Part shown: positions 31,820 through 45,622 of the stretch, one piece after another
Layout: the number at the start of each line of letters is the position of its first letter
How positions within the stretch are numbered: the first letter of the stretch is position 1
Source: Protula sp. h YS-2021
Taxonomy: Eukaryota > Annelida > Polychaeta > Sabellida > Serpulidae
Direction of reading: 5' to 3'
Length of the DNA: 64,000 nucleotides
Assembly (NCBI GenBank): GCA_949752745.1
Contig: OX457031.1
Coordinates: 50,275,188-50,339,187 of the forward strand
Translations under genes and position numbers: made by a program
The notes under the pieces: model-generated
Told to the model about the DNA's origin: nothing
The model's input: the letters and a program-made list of their open reading frames with translations, nothing else
Databases searched by the model: none

Positions 31820-32056
31820 CTTGAAGGGAATGATTGATGGCTTCGAATGACGTAAGTCTTATCGTTCTCGCTTGCTGATTGGCTGGAGATGGAGGGAAAA
31901 CAGGAGGGAGAGTAGAGGGACCATTCTATTCACAAGGAAAAATTTCATTTTTATTTGCGTGGTATTATTTACCGGAAGGGAACCCATCTAAAGTGGAGAA
32001 CGCGAATTGCGCTTTTACTCGTAAAAGCGCGTTTTACGAAAATAAAACGATAGTTT
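31820..32056 (+). repeat. Right inverted terminal repeat, DIRS copy 2
   Basis: Inverse of the left repeat up to CCCATCTAAAGTGG, then a right-end segment with a TTTTACTCGTAAAA hairpin, ending ACGATAGTTT at 32056. Confidence 0.88.
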
Positions 32057-33516
32057 AGCTTGTGGCAGAGTGCAGTTTGAAAAAATAAAAGAAACCTTTT
32101 TTACAGGAAGCTGGGAGCAGTAAATACCCGCGCGGGCCGTATCCAAAAATTACAACCTTTTTTCCGTGTTGTTGTGGACACGCATGGTAATACATGTGCT
32201 ACCAAGTGATTCCACCCTCCCCTCTGCCTCTCCCGCCTCCCCCCCCCCCCCCCCCCCCAACGAGGGTCCTGTGCTCTTAATATCTTTGACCGCTAACAGT
32301 GACACTGCAGTTGAAAGAACGCACTTGTTGATACGTGTTTTTTGACTGCGTGTGCACAGCTAGGACACACGAGCATCTCAAGGGAATCACAGTAATTATT
32401 CACACTTCTCACACAGGGGCTGCATTTGCATACAAGTGCCGTTGAATAATACAACACCCCCCCCCCCCCCTGACCATTAAAGGAATCCTATTGTTTCCAC
32501 TTTATAATTATGTTTTATCTTGCTTCCTCTTGCTTTCCTTCAAAAGAAGCTTGGTGAAAAAAAATTCGAGCTGCTTTCGCCCATTCACCCTCGAAACCCA
32601 GGGGAACCTTTCAATTGACGGCGGGGCGTCATTCTACCCTTATGTCAAGTTTTCCCCTTTGCCAAACGCAGGCTAGGCATCATTTTCTAGCAAAGGCAGT
32701 CATTGTGTTTGGCAAAAGTCAAGAAACTACCACGTTCTCAACTGCGCCGAAAATAACGCCTGTGTTTTTTTTTAATCCTTTAATTTCAAACTTCTTATGT
32801 TTTGCAACAAAGCTGTCCTAAACATATTATTTTACTGCAGCAGTTCAACGCTTTTTTTTTTAAATCACGCAGCTGTCTCTACCGTTCAACAAGATATTTC
32901 TTGAGACATGTTCGCATGCGAAAAAAAGACACTGGTTCTGGAGCCAATTCCAAATTTAATCCATCGATCAATTAAGAATGAGAAATGACCAAAGTTGATT
33001 TCTCACTTCAAACACACTAACCGGCCATCGAGAGGCGAACTGTTAATTGTGGTCATGACAACGAAATAATATTGACACGCACACACGTGTCAGGGAATAA
33101 CACGCTTCCCAAGACTTGACGCCGACCCAAATGGCTCCTCCCTTTGAAGTGGCTCCTTGCAGCGCTATAAGATAACATCAATTTTTGTTGTTTTTCAGAA
33201 AAAGAAATAAGCTTTATGAAGAGGTTATCTGTATGAAACAATCGGGTTAAGTGCGCTTGGACCGCGACGTTTAAAAATCGTTGGTGAGAAGACGTTAAAA
33301 GGACATCGGTTGGATGGCTGTTAGTTTGTTGCTATTTGTATGCTATTTGAGATCAATGGTTGGACTGTGGCAAAACTGGTTAGTCTGGAACAGTCGAATG
33401 AAATCAGTGGTTGGACTAGTCCATATTCCTTGACTGCATTTTTCACAGAAATTTCTTGTTTTGACATTTCTACACACACACACACACACACACACATACA
33501 CACACACACACACACA

Positions 33517-33607
<91 letters not shown>

Positions 33608-34043
33608 GTATTATAATTTGACGCATAAAGCATTGATCTTTTGTCATGTAACCGTGCATAGACAGTAAGACAGTTTGGGACGCGAAAATCTGCCAATCTG
33701 CATACCGAAGTTCACAGTTCACAGTAACGCCAAGTTTTTCCTTTCAGAAAAAGAGTTCTTTTGACGGCCGCATTAAAGCTAGTTTATATTTTAGTTCATC
33801 AAAACATCAACGAAAGCACCTGCAAACATGTCAAGAAACTGAAAAAGTGTGTGCAGGAAGCTATCAATTCATACAGCTGTATTTTTGTCATTAGTACCAC
33901 CCCCCCCCCCCCCGCCACATATCTTAAGACTGAAGCGGTTCTCTTCACGTCGTAAATTCTCCCTGTTTGATCTAAAATAGACAGACAGCAGATATTCTCA
34001 AATCCCGCCATGCTCAAATCCCAATGAAATGTTGGATATTAGA
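32057..34043. other. Intergenic, microsatellites and C-runs
   Basis: No gene recognised. C-runs lie at about 32239-32258, 32456-32470 and 33900-33913. A compound CA then TA microsatellite lies at about 33473-33604. Short open frames have no recognisable similarity. Confidence 0.5.
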
Positions 34044-34790
34044 ATATATATACGGCCCCAGTAAACAATGCGGTGTTGGCTCAACGTTGGACACACATCG
34101 CATCCGACGTCGGATCAACGTCGGGTTTTGGTTGTTTGTAGAAGTGGAAACAACGCTTACCTTCTCACGTTGGAGAGGCAGCGATTATCCCGAGTGTAAT
34201 AAACTTTGAGGAAAGGCTGCAACTGGAAGTCGAAACAACGTCTATCTCCCGACGTTGTCTAGGCGTCGGGAAAATAGTAATCAGGAATCGCCGTCAAGTC
34301 ATTGACAATCATAGCTGGTCGCCCTCAGCCACGGTACCGCCACCCATACCCTTGGGTCATCCGGTCACGCGGGATGCCTATGAAGAGGTAGGTGGGAAAA
34401 AAACGTCTTCATATTTTACGCCCTCGTTTCGGTCTACTTTCAAAGTGACCTGTTATGGCTACCATTTCCGGTGGGCGATTACACAAGCAGGTTTTTTTTT
34501 TGTTGTTGTTAGTCCGATGTGTATGCAACGTCGATCTTTTAACCTCTATCAAACGTCGATTTTTCGACGTCTATGCAACGTTATACCAAAGACGTCGGAG
34601 AAAGTTGAGTTTTGGTAGCAAGAAAAAAAGACATCTTCAGCGTTGTGTCAAAGATATTGGTTAGATGTTCATCTATGGTAGTGACCAACCACAACCAAAG
34701 TACAACCAGAGTTAATTATGTGGTTTAGTCGGGTGGACGTCGCAACCTCAGACTGACGTTGGTTCGACCTCAGAATTGTCATCCTTATTA
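34044..34790. repeat. MITE-like repeat, CGACGTCGG family, third copy
   Basis: Begins CCCCAGTAAACA and contains CGACGTCGG, CAACGTCGG, TTCGACGTC and CCATTTCCGGTGGGCGAT, matching the copies at 2088 and 6125. The end near GACGTCGCAACCTCAGACTGACG is like the end of the 6125 copy. No coding capacity. Confidence 0.5.
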
Positions 34791-37700
34791 ATTCCTGCTG
34801 AAAAAAGCAAAGTCTATTTAATTTAAATCAAACGCATTCAGTTGATTGATAACAAAGCAACTTTAACAGTGAAACACGTGCGTAACACCAACACCAAGAA
34901 GACATCAAATGCTGGGTTGTAATGACCACACTTACCATGTTTAGAATAATTGCGCCTTCAGGGAAGTATCTCAATACCGTTACAAAATAGACGGATGAGA
35001 ACAAATTATCATAACAATTTATGTGCCGAAAAGCCCGGCGGCTATTAGCCCAGTGTGGGGTGTGTGATTCGAGGGTGGAGAAGAGAAGGGGTTGGCAATG
35101 GGTCAGTTGCCCATCTGCTCACCGAGATAGGCAGTTTTCTACCCCTATTTGAATTTAACAAAGTGACGTTGTTTGTTAGATTTCCTTTCTTTACACGGAC
35201 GTAAAACGTGGAGGACAGTAAGTCGAAGTGTATTTTTTCGGGAGCAAATCACAAAGCAGGCAGTAACACTATGGTTTATTTCTGCATAAACTCGGTTCTG
35301 AAGTGCAGCTGTGAATATTGGCGGACGGAACTTTTTCTGTGAAGAGTTTCACTTCCAAAAAAATTTCCATGCCATTCTGAGAGGGAAACTCATTCAACCC
35401 TATTTTTGCGAAAAATACGAAAGAAAAGTTTGGAACAATGTAGGGTCATTGAAATTTTCAAGAATAAAACAAGATCGCACGCCAGCAAGTTAAAAATTTG
35501 AAGGAAAATGGGATGAGAAACAAGCTATTTTTCTTCCTGGCGTCCTGGTGAACAATGGGTTAAAGTTAAAAACCGACCAACACGAGCAAATAAAGAACTC
35601 TGCGCACTGCTAATCTATGACATTCATGAAAAAATATCATATGCGTTCAAAAAATGTACATTTCATTTTTTAATATTGAAATTCAGGTATTCAAGAAAGA
35701 TTTTAAAATATTTTGGGCTTGTCCACATTTTCAATTTCCATGCATATAAAAATATAAAAGAATGCTATATAGACGTAAAAATTGCATTCAGCTTTGCAAC
35801 AACCTAAAGAGATGATCTCGTGCGTGCAAAATATTTCCGCACCGCCTGATTATTTGTTTTCTTTCTTTCATCTGATTATGCATTATTGATAATCTTCACA
35901 TCGCGGTGTAATGAAGCCCCAGATGATAGCCAATGACTGAGTCTGCGTGTATCGTGGAAATTTCGAACTGTTATGTGAATAGCCGCTGCAGCCGATGTCA
36001 CTCATGCAACGTCACAGTGACGCTAAGCTCCTCCCTTAGCGACAGCATGACGTAATGGAAAGTTGCCAGCCAACAATTAGTGCCAAATAGCCAATTCATT
36101 AGTGTAAGCACAGGCTAGACCAGTGAACTGTGTTATGTAATGACCCCCTCCCCCTCCACCACCCACCCCTCCTATCAGGAAAAAAACAGCGGCCCCTTGA
36201 TGTCCAGATGGGCAGTGACGTAACTGACATGGCAGTTACCACAAACAGTTTCCATGAAGGGGTTGGTCACTGCAAATGTAGGCTGGACTTGGTGTCGTAT
36301 GGTTCCATTAAGCTACGTTTGTAAATGATCTCAGCCCTCCCCAAACTTCTTCCCGGCAGTCTCCCACCCCTACTTTACACTATTCCTACTTTGGCCACCC
36401 ATTCAAATCGTTAATTTCTAACAATGGACGAGAACACTTTACTCTCAGTTATATAAAGCCAAAGAGTGTCTTACACCCTTTACACACCAGACATATTATT
36501 TCCAACTGACAACCTTTATAATGCAGTAAAGTGTTAACTCCCCCAACTATTACGGCCACTTATTGGACTGATCCGCAACCGAGCTTTTCACGTTTGGATA
36601 TTTTTGGATAGGCTTTCTTTCTCTCATTTTAAAGTAAAGATAAAAGGCACATTTTTCTACTACTGCTACTGTTATCACTACTGCAACTGCTACTACTACT
36701 ACTTCTACTACTACTGCCATTACTACTACTGTTACTACTACTGCTACCACTAGTTATATTGCTACTAATACTACTAAAGCTACTGCTATTGCTACTACCA
36801 CTTCCATGTCACGTGAGTGTGTCTGAACTAATACTATTTTTATTCTTCTTCTTCTTCTTCTTCTTCTTCTTCATATGTTCTAAAGGACTCTTAATAGTAT
36901 TTTCCATTGTTTTGCCAGAGTCGTGAATATTAAGATTTCTGTACTGGAGAAATGGTCAAATCCAGGAAATCTGTCTCGATCGAGTATCCCCGAACTGTTC
37001 GCTTCAACAGAAGTCTCATATGCCTGATCCTAGAACCAGAGAGGTCGCCCATGGTTTTTCCTACAGTCACAGTGATCGCCCATACTTGATCCTAGAAACA
37101 TAGTTGTCACCCATACTTGATCCTAGAACCGCAGATGTCGCCCATGACTGATCAAAGAACTACAAAATCCAGCTAGAATACATGCGGAGAGGGTGATCAG
37201 AAAAAGTTCATCAGGTGAGAGAGCTAGGGTGAAACATGTTTTTTTTTTCATTTGTTTATTTGTTATGCTTTTTTTCATGTGATGCAGCAAAAAACTTCCA
37301 AGAACTGCTCTAATTTTGCTCGTTATCTTTAAACAGTTGAGCCGAAAATTGGTCATTGAAAATGCGCATCCCCGTGACTCATAAGATTATTTCTGGATGA
37401 GTAGTCCTTCTGCCGAGGGGACTTCTCAATCGATAGTAATGACATTTTGAGCATTTTATGATTGAGTAGCGACAAAGCCGAGCTGCCGGTGCTTGACAAA
37501 TTGTGGGTCGGGTCACTGCGTTGTGACGAGGAGACGGGGTGGGGGGCGGGGGATAGGGGGGACGGGGTACAAGGATGGCATGAATCAGGGACATGCCCTT
37601 ATCCCAAACTCGACAAACATGCCTGCTGACTAACAAAGGACACAGATATCTAGATTAGATAAACTTTATTTAGAGTATGACGAAACTGCCTTTAAGATTA

Positions 37701-39590
37701 AGACGTAATAGAAACCACGAGACCAAGTCCGCAACTCACGTCCCGGGTGATCAGAAACGACCGCAGAATTAGAAACCAGAATTAGAAAAGCCCTCACTTC
37801 TCTATGCTAATGCAGGGAGGTAGGGACAAAAAAAGAAGGGCACTTTGATATTACATCCGAAAAATGACATTGTCAGGCTGACGAAAAATGAATGAGGGGA
37901 AGGGGTACATGTCAAGCGTCTACAAATTAAAGACATTATTCTTGTGGAGATGACCCCGCAGTAGCTGTCTCTCTTTAAGCGATGAGCAACGCAACAACCT
38001 GTCGTTTATTTTACTTTATTTATTTTAATTTCAATGTTCTTCTTTCGAATATTTATGTCTGTGAGGAACATTTTAAACACTTATTTAACTCCCTTTGAAT
38101 AATACTACATAATAACAATAGTAATAGCAGAAGCAGTAATAATCGTTCCACCACTACCTCTACTACTACTACTACTACCACTAATAATAATAATAATAAT
38201 GATAATAATAACTTCTGCTTAATTATTCATAGGATCTAAACTTACTTTAGATTATGGTTGGAAAACGTTGAATAATTCTATATTTTGAAGGTCTGCGGAT
38301 GTATTGACAAGAAAACAGAAGGCTGGGCGTTCTTGAGAAGTTCCAAAAAGACCCCTAGAAGAGAACAGCCTCAGCATAATACGTAGACGACACTGACAAA
38401 TGATTACACCACCCACTTCCGTACAGGGTGACACCCATGACGTAACCTCGTCTGACCACTTAGTTAGGGTCCCATCCCCCTCACCAACCCCCTCCCCCTC
38501 ATTGCTAATACTTCTCCTTCCCCCCATTTATTTGCTTGAAGTGACCAATCCATTGTCAAAATTAGGAATTCAATTTCTTAAAGATTTTTTTCACACAGAG
38601 TTGCTAATTTTATAGCTTGAAACTATATTACACAATAGACAATTGGGTCATGCACTTATATTGTAGCAAGCAAGATTGGACGCCACTTACAGCGGCATAT
38701 ACGCATGGGGGAAACGCGACTTTTCAAGCTGCCAGGCAGGTTATTTTTGCTATCTACCGCGAGACGCAACAATCGGGCAATTCGCTATGGATGAGATCAG
38801 TTTGCAGTCGCAGCTTTCATTTGGGTAGGTAGGGAAGGAGGGAGGGGGGGAAGATAGGGACGAATCTAATCTATTTTTATAGTTCCATTCGGGGGGAAAA
38901 CAAAGAACTTGTGGTATTTTGCGATTTTTGCATGATACGAAAATCCCATTAAAACCGCGGCTCTGACCTTTTCCATTTGCTCAAAAACTGATTATAGTGC
39001 GATATTCCTGCGAGAACTGCGAGTGTTGACCAAAGTAGTTAGAATTTCTATAACCTTTCTCGAATCAACAATGAGCCAGCTTACTTGTTTATGCTAATCA
39101 AATCAACGCTAATTGCATGCGAGTATAACAAAGCACCGTAGAAGAAATTGGGTGAGACTCGATGGTTTGAAGTTTCGCTTGAAAGACGAATAAAGCTCAT
39201 TTGCATAATGGGCATGACAGATATGCATTCTGGGAAGACTTCATTTTTTTTTGTTCTTTTATATTTTGTGGTTGAAAAGAAGAAGGGCAGTTTATAAACA
39301 TAACACAGAGGTCAGTGAATTTATTAGAACGACCGCTTCAAACTTCAGAATTATTTCATTAGGCCAGCAAAATCTGGGCACCATCTGGCTTTTTTTCTTT
39401 ACAATAATATTTTTTACTGTTTCTTATAATTATTAAACTTTCATCAACAAAACTGAATTCTAACCAGAATAATAAAAATGAATTAAAATATAATAAACCG
39501 GATTATTCTTTTGAAATCTCAGACAAATAAAGAACTGGAGGATTGTGCAATCGAGAGTGTGAGAAAGATATGAGCTAAAGCAATGCACAA
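34791..39590. other. Intergenic, nothing coding recognised
   Basis: Mixed sequence without a recognisable gene. An imperfect ACT/CTG-type trinucleotide stretch lies at about 36656-36800, a TTC run at 36843-36871, a repeated GATCCTAGAACC...GTCGCCCAT motif (three times, 37026-37145), and short ACT and AAT runs near 38155-38210. Short open frames show no domain I can name. Confidence 0.4.
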
Positions 39591-40569
39591 CTAGACCGAA
39601 ATTCGCACAGCGAATTAGCCCCACTTGGAATGATAACTTAAAACGAAGGTAGATGATATTGCAGTTTGTTAACAATTTTCACATCTCTGAATGTAGAATA
39701 TCCTCCTTAATACTACTAACTATACCGGTAAGGTCAAGGCCAAAAATTTGCTCTATCTCTCACCGTTTTCGAGATAAAGGCCAACTTCCGGTTTGGGGCT
39801 CGAAAGTGATATGAAGGTCAAGGACACCGGAAATTATACCTTACGTATCGTCGTATAGGGGGTAGAGGTCGAAAATGAGGTCAGAATTGCTCCATCTCTT
39901 ATCGTTTTCGAGATAAATGTCAACTTCCGGTTTGGGGCTCGAAAGTGACCTGGGGGTCAAGGACACCGGAAGTTATACCTTACGTATCGTCGTATAAGGT
40001 GTGGAGGTCGAAAATGAGGTCAGAATTGCTCTATCTCTTTCCGTTTTCGAGATAAAAGCCAACATCCGGTTTGGGACTCGAAAATGACCTGGAGGTCAAG
40101 GACACGGAAGTTTACCTTACGTATCGTCGTATAGGGGGTGGAGGTTGAAAATGAGGTCAGAATCTCTTTCCGTTTTCCAGATAACTCATTGTTTTTCTTA
40201 AATAACGTTTTTCGCGGTCAAGCTCAAGGTCAAGGTCAAAATTTTTTATCGGTTACTTCAGATCACATCGCCCTTTATATATGTGCCAAGTTTGGTTTTT
40301 CTAGCTTCAATGGCCTTGCTGTAGATGTCTGGAAACCAATTGACCTTTTTCGCGATTTGACCTTGACCAGTAAGGTCAAGGTCAAAAATTTTTCACCACT
40401 TCAGATGACCCTCCATACATGTGCCAAGTTTGGTTGGTCTAGCTTCAGCGGTCTCGTCGGAGATGTCTGGAAACCGAATTGGCAGAAAAATAAAAAAAAA
40501 GGAGGAAAAAAATAGGTGAAGAATTCAAGGCAATCAATCCCCATTTGTATTTTCAATACCAAGCGGGAA
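39591..40569 (-). mobile_element. Pearl/Helentron-like element B, minus strand
   Basis: On the minus strand the 5' end is TTCCCGCTTGG with a following GTATTGAAAATAC hairpin near 40550. The 3' end has CCAAGTGGGG, the hairpin AATTCGCTGTGCGAATT and TTCGGTCTAG ending at 39591. It shares the end structure with element A and has the same core repeat in tandem (AACTTCCGGTTTGGGG, CGTATCGTCGTATA, TCTATCTC.CCGTTTTCGAG). No protein is encoded. Confidence 0.65.
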
Positions 40570-40638
40570 TAAAATCATACGCACACCAAAAATGTTTATC
40601 ATAAAGTAGAATAAATCACTTGATCACAGGATGCAGCC

Positions 40639-40802
<164 letters not shown>

Positions 40803-41159
40803 AAACTTGGACGATGTAGGCTGATACTGTACATTAAATAGCGCATAGGAAAAGCACGACTACTCAAAAAAAAAAATGCAGCAGAAACACACACAAAAAA
40901 ACACACACACAGGATATGTAAAACTTGAAGGACGATAAGGAAAAGAAATCTAACACACCAACCTCCCTCCCCCCCTCTTAACAACCACCATCACCATCCA
41001 ATATTTGTTGCATTTGGGCAATTAATGTCAATGAAATGTACCAAAAGCCTCCATAAATAATGTCACACTGAGATAAAGACAGGGAAGGTGTTTTTGATTT
41101 CCCTCAATGCTTGGGATCGTAAACGATATGATAACATTGTGAAACTTCATAATCACGTT

Positions 41160-41265
<106 letters not shown>

Positions 41266-41357
41266 CCGAGTCAGTACAGCATAGAAAAGGACTTACCTAC
41301 GATGACAGCAATATGATATATATGTAGCCGTCTCTGAATTATAGAGAAGTGCGATAA

Positions 41358-42369
41358 TAAAATCATACGCACATCCCCCGCCAACTTCCGGTTTGGGGCT
41401 CGAAAGTGACATGGAGGTCAAGGACACCGGAAGTTATACCTTACGTGTCGTCGTATAGGGGGTAGAGGTCGAAAATGAGGTCAAATTGCTCTATCTCTTA
41501 CCGTTTTCCAAATAAAGGCCAACTTCCGGTTTGGGGTTCGAAAGTGACCTGGGGGTCAAGGACACCGGAAGTTATACCTTACGTATCGTCGTATAGGGGG
41601 TGGAGGTCGAAAATGAGGTCAGAATTGCTCTATCTCTTTCCGTTTTCGAGATAACTCATTGTTTTTCTTAAATAACGTTTTTCGCGATTTTAAGGTCATG
41701 GTCAAGGTCAAAAATTTTTATTGATTACTTTAGATCACTTCGCTCTTTATATATGTGTCAAGTTTGGCTTTTCTAGCTTCAACGCCTTGCAGTAATTGTC
41801 TGAAAACCGTTTTACCTTTTTCGCGATTTGACCTTGACCAGTAAGGTCAAGGTCAAAAATTTTTGCCAGGTGCACCACTTTCAATGACCCTCCATACATG
41901 TGCCAAGTTTGGTTGGTCTGGCTTCAGTGGTCTGGGACGTTTTCGAGATAACTCATTGTTTTTCTTAAACAACGTTTTTCGCAATTTCAAGGTCATGGTC
42001 AAGGTCAAGGTCAAAAATTTTTATTGGTTGCTTTAGATTACATCGCCCTTTATATATTTGCCAAGTTTGGCTTTCTAGTTTCTACGGTCTTTCAGTAATT
42101 GTCTGAAAACCGTTTGACCTTTTTCGCGATTTGACCTTGACCAGTAAGGTCAAGGTCAAAAATTTTTATCAGGTGCACCACTTCAGATGACCCTCCATAC
42201 ATGTACCAAGTTTGGTTGGTCTAGCTTCAGCGGTCTCGGAGGAGATGTCTGGAAACCGATTCGGCGGAAGAAGAAAAAAAATTAAAAAAAAGCGAGAAAA
42301 AAAAGGAAAAATAGGTGAAGAATTCGAGGCAATCCATCCCCATTTGGCATTTTCAATGCCAAGTGGGAA
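41358..42369 (-). mobile_element. Pearl/Helentron-like element C, 3' truncated, minus strand
   Basis: The minus-strand 5' end TTCCCACTTGGCATT with its ATGCC hairpin is at about 42340-42369. Core repeats like those of B follow, with two copies of the GTCAAGGTCAAAAATTTTT / GCCAAGTTTGG segment. It lacks the 3' hairpin and CTAG end. At its broken end (41359-41375) stands ATAAAATCATACGCACA, which also follows the 5' end of element B at 40570-40587. Confidence 0.6.
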
Positions 42370-42825
42370 TAATTGACAATAATCATGAATGAAACGGGAT
42401 ATTGTAGGCTCTAGTTATTTGATTAAATTCTGCAATAGCCGTAGAGAAAAAAACCATACGGCCCACCACTATGAAATGCTCTCCCACCCCACCATCATGT
42501 ATACTGTCTAAAAATACGACAATGTGAAAGTAACAGTAAATAGGCATGGCCTGAAACACCCTGAAAAACTGCAGGAACTTTTTTTCGAGAAAACTGCAGA
42601 ACTTTTTTTTCGAGAAAGAAAGGCAACTTTTACTCCCGCAACTGCAGGAACTTTTTTTTCGAGAAAGAAAGGCAAACTTTGGCACTAGCCTATCTTAGCA
42701 AAATATTAAAAAAATAACCTCAATAAAAGATATAAAGTGGTGTGTGATATATTAAATTATATTTGAGAATGAAAAAAAAAGACTAAAACATTTTTTCAAA
42801 GACAAAAAGTTTGGCTATAAAAATT

Positions 42826-42869
<44 letters not shown>

Positions 42870-44514
42870 GAGGTTGTTTGAAACAAGACTGTTTTTGATC
42901 CTCCAGTATGACCAGGCCAGTTTTGAGCAAATTGTTGGAACCTCATTGACAAACAAATACAATAACACTATTATCTGCAAGATTTCGTATTTTATTATTA
43001 AATCAACAGTTCTGTGTATATTGTACAGCAAGCAATATAATTTGTCAATCTGGGATATGATGTACTAAATATGTCTAAACCTTCTACGCTCTACTTTTCT
43101 CTGGGAGAATCTTAATCATGTACATATTACGCACCAAGAAATGCAACATCGATCATTGAACACAATAAGTTTAATTGCACATGGTAGGCACTGCTCAAGT
43201 AAAAAATATATATATATGCAAAGTCGCTTAACCTTTCTTAACCTTCTTAGCCTTCTTAAAGTTTGTTTTATTACGGATATATGTATTTCGCATTTCAACT
43301 GAAATGAATATTGCATTTAAACAAAAAAAAGGCAAAATGCACAAATTTAGCTAGTCTCGCAGTCTTTGCTAAATTCTACGAATCTTTCACATTGATTGAT
43401 TGATTGATCATTGATTGTGTTTTTTAATAAGCGATCGAATTATTCTGGCAAGAATTTTGCATCTCACTCCAGTTTTACATTTAAAAATAAAAGGAACCTG
43501 ATTAATTGATTAATTATTGCACCATAAGCGAAATCACGTGATATAACACATTCTCTACGTGTGTATATATGTATAGCAGTCATTTGTTGATCTAGCAACT
43601 AAATGTAAACGTTTATATAAACAACACACTTAAATCAATCAAAGGCAATAGTCGATCAATATCAATGTAGACGTGATAAAAAATAGATTTGTTATTTACA
43701 TCATAAAATAAAAATCAAGCTAATATTTTATAATTATATCTACATATTTACATGTTTTGATTAAATAGCTTGCAAGCCTCATAAATCGATAAAATCCAAT
43801 AAATTAGAACGTAAATGCAAACTTAAAACAGTTCAAATAGCGTAGAACCTTATCATAAAAAATTATTTATTTCAATGACTAGAAAACGTACTTAAATAAA
43901 AGCTGATCTGTATAAAAAGTGACACACAAATCAACGTTTTTTTAATAAATATATATATATGACAAAGGACAGTGTTAGGCAAACTCATGGATTAAATGTG
44001 TAGAGGCACATGTACAGACTAAAATATGCCAGGAACTTCCCGTTGCAATGCGTTCTGTAACAGTTACGCAGTGTCGTGCTTTCTTGCAGAGCTTTCAAAG
44101 CAAGCGAAATTAGGTCTGGAAATACATGCATAACTTTTTAAATGTCATTTCCAATACGGAAATTGCCGAGTAGCACGAATATGACTGAAATCTTCCGAGA
44201 AACACGAATGGCGCTTTTCGCGTTTCTTGTGAGCATTTAACCCATGTTCAATTTCAGGGGCGTCACTGGAATCTGGACTAAGAGATGCAGTAGATGATTA
44301 GGAACAGTTACCCCCTTCTCCTCCTCCCATTCCCCTGGCTTACTAAAATTCAAATGTTTATATTTATGTGTAATTCAGATTTCCCACCCTATGCACGCAT
44401 ACCTTTTAAAAAATATCCCTCTTTTCACAGAGCTTTTAAAGATTTATTTTTAGGAATTAGGAGTCGTCTGTGTGTATAGAGTAATGTTAATTTGATGCAT
44501 AGAATATTTTGTCA
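42370..44514. other. AT-rich NeuroD 3' flank with CA microsatellite
   Basis: The CA repeat lies at about 42828-42868. On the minus strand this is downstream of the NeuroD stop codon. The first AATAAA on that strand is near 44444-44449, 65 nt after the stop, with others farther down, so the 3' UTR end cannot be set. Otherwise no gene is recognised. Confidence 0.45.
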
Positions 44515-45621
44515 TTAATGAATCATAAAGTCGGTTGGTTGCTGTGTCGGAATGTTCAACATCTGCGATGTAGCGACGAAGTCTTGCTTTTGCTCCATAC
44601 CGTTTAAAAACAAGTTTTTAGTTACATTTCCGTTGTGCAAAGTTGTGTTGTCGTAGTAAGCGTTTGGAACAACAACTGTGCTCATATTTGGGGCGTTGCT
44701 ATGGGAAGTCATTGGGCTGCTATGGACTACGTTTGAAAACATGGACTCTGTCAGTGTCTGCTGGGGTAATGCTGCTTCGTTGGCGTTTCCTTTCACTGGA
44801 CTATAGTTTACGAAATAACCCGAATCACCGCCGATTTGTCCCGAATATACTTGGTTCTCGCTGTACTGCGCGTTGCTATCGAAACCAGCTTGGTTGCTAT
44901 GAAAACCAACACCTTCTGGGCTCCCGATTGACTCATATCCGTCGAAAAAAGATGACGTCATATTTGTGGACGACACACTCGTTGGCATCATGGTTTGGCT
45001 GTTGAAAACAGCGGATATAACAGTGGCGGGATCCATTTGGCCATTCCAGCAATTGAACCCGTACCTGTTTCCTTGAGGCATGAGTGTTCTTGGGTTTAAA
45101 TTCAACGTGCCAGCGACAAGATTCATTGTATTTTGCGACAGCCCATTTGAGAGTGCCTTCGCAAATGTGATGGGATCCGGTTTCACCCCGGATCTCAAAA
45201 TTTCCGACATGGAAGAGATGTAGTTCCTCGCCAGACGCAATGTTTCGATTTTAGAAAGTTTCTGCGTTTTGGAATAGCAGGGTACGTATTTTCTGAGCTC
45301 ATCTAATGCCTCGTTTAGCCCGTGCATTCGCGTGCGTTCACGAGAATTCGCCTTCACTCTGCGTTGACGGAGTTTCTCGATGCGTTCTTTTGTCATCTTC
45401 TTTTTCTTTGGGCCACGTTTCTTTGGCACTTTTTTCTCGACTTCCTGCGGTACATTTTCCTGTTGATTTTCAGACCCGCTTGATTCGATTGAGTTATCAA
45501 GTTTAAGGTCAAGTGAATCGGTTTCGAAATCCGGAACGGAAAGCTCAGGTAGATCGGAAAGTAATGTTTCCGTGTCCGACAAACAGGATTCGATTTCCTC
45601 TGACGTCATCGCTGTGATCAT
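44515..45621 (-). CDS. NeuroD-family bHLH transcription factor
   Basis: Proneural differentiation factor that should bind E-box DNA as a heterodimer with an E protein in the nucleus. It has 368 residues. The acidic N-terminus is followed by the basic nuclear-localisation stretch KKRGPKKKK (67-75), then the bHLH at about 87-142 with the basic region [14 protein letters not shown] and the loop/helix 2 [21 protein letters not shown]. The NeuroD-specific segment after the bHLH ([28 protein letters not shown], 153-180) is clear. The C-terminal half is Asn/Ser/Gln-rich, as in activation regions. The start is the first ATG, one base after a splice acceptor; M5 is an alternative. The coding part has no intron, as is usual in this family. 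Neurogenin and Atonal are less likely because of the post-bHLH motif. Confidence 0.95.
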   Translation of the reverse strand: MITAMTSEEIESCLSDTETLLSDLPELSVPDFETDSLDLKLDNSIESSGSENQQENVPQEVEKKVPKKRGPKKKKMTKERIEKLRQRRVKANSRERTRMHGLNEALDELRKYVPCYSKTQKLSKIETLRLARNYISSMSEILRSGVKPDPITFAKALSNGLSQNTMNLVAGTLNLNPRTLMPQGNRYGFNCWNGQMDPATVISAVFNSQTMMPTSVSSTNMTSSFFDGYESIGSPEGVGFHSNQAGFDSNAQYSENQVYSGQIGGDSGYFVNYSPVKGNANEAALPQQTLTESMFSNVVHSSPMTSHSNAPNMSTVVVPNAYYDNTTLHNGNVTKNLFLNGMEQKQDFVATSQMLNIPTQQPTDFMIH

Positions 45622-45622
45622 T

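Larger units (their letters stand above)
23987..32056 (+). mobile_element. DIRS-type tyrosine-recombinase retrotransposon, copy 2 (all frames open)
   Basis: Full-length element of about 8.07 kb. Order: left terminal repeat, leader, gag, RT-RNase H with DIRS C-terminal domain, tyrosine recombinase, 3' leader, ICR, right terminal repeat. Ends TTTAC and ATAGTTT are set by complementarity with the ICR at 31646-31759. gag is in frame 1, RT in frame 2 and recombinase in frame 1, with overlaps of at least 158 nt and about 100 nt. No stop codon or frameshift is seen in any of them, so the copy may be young and active. There is no target duplication, as is typical of DIRS. Confidence 0.95.

Noticed and set aside
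33340..33722. His-Thr and Tyr-Ile repeat proteins
   Set aside because: Translations of CA and TA dinucleotide repeats.
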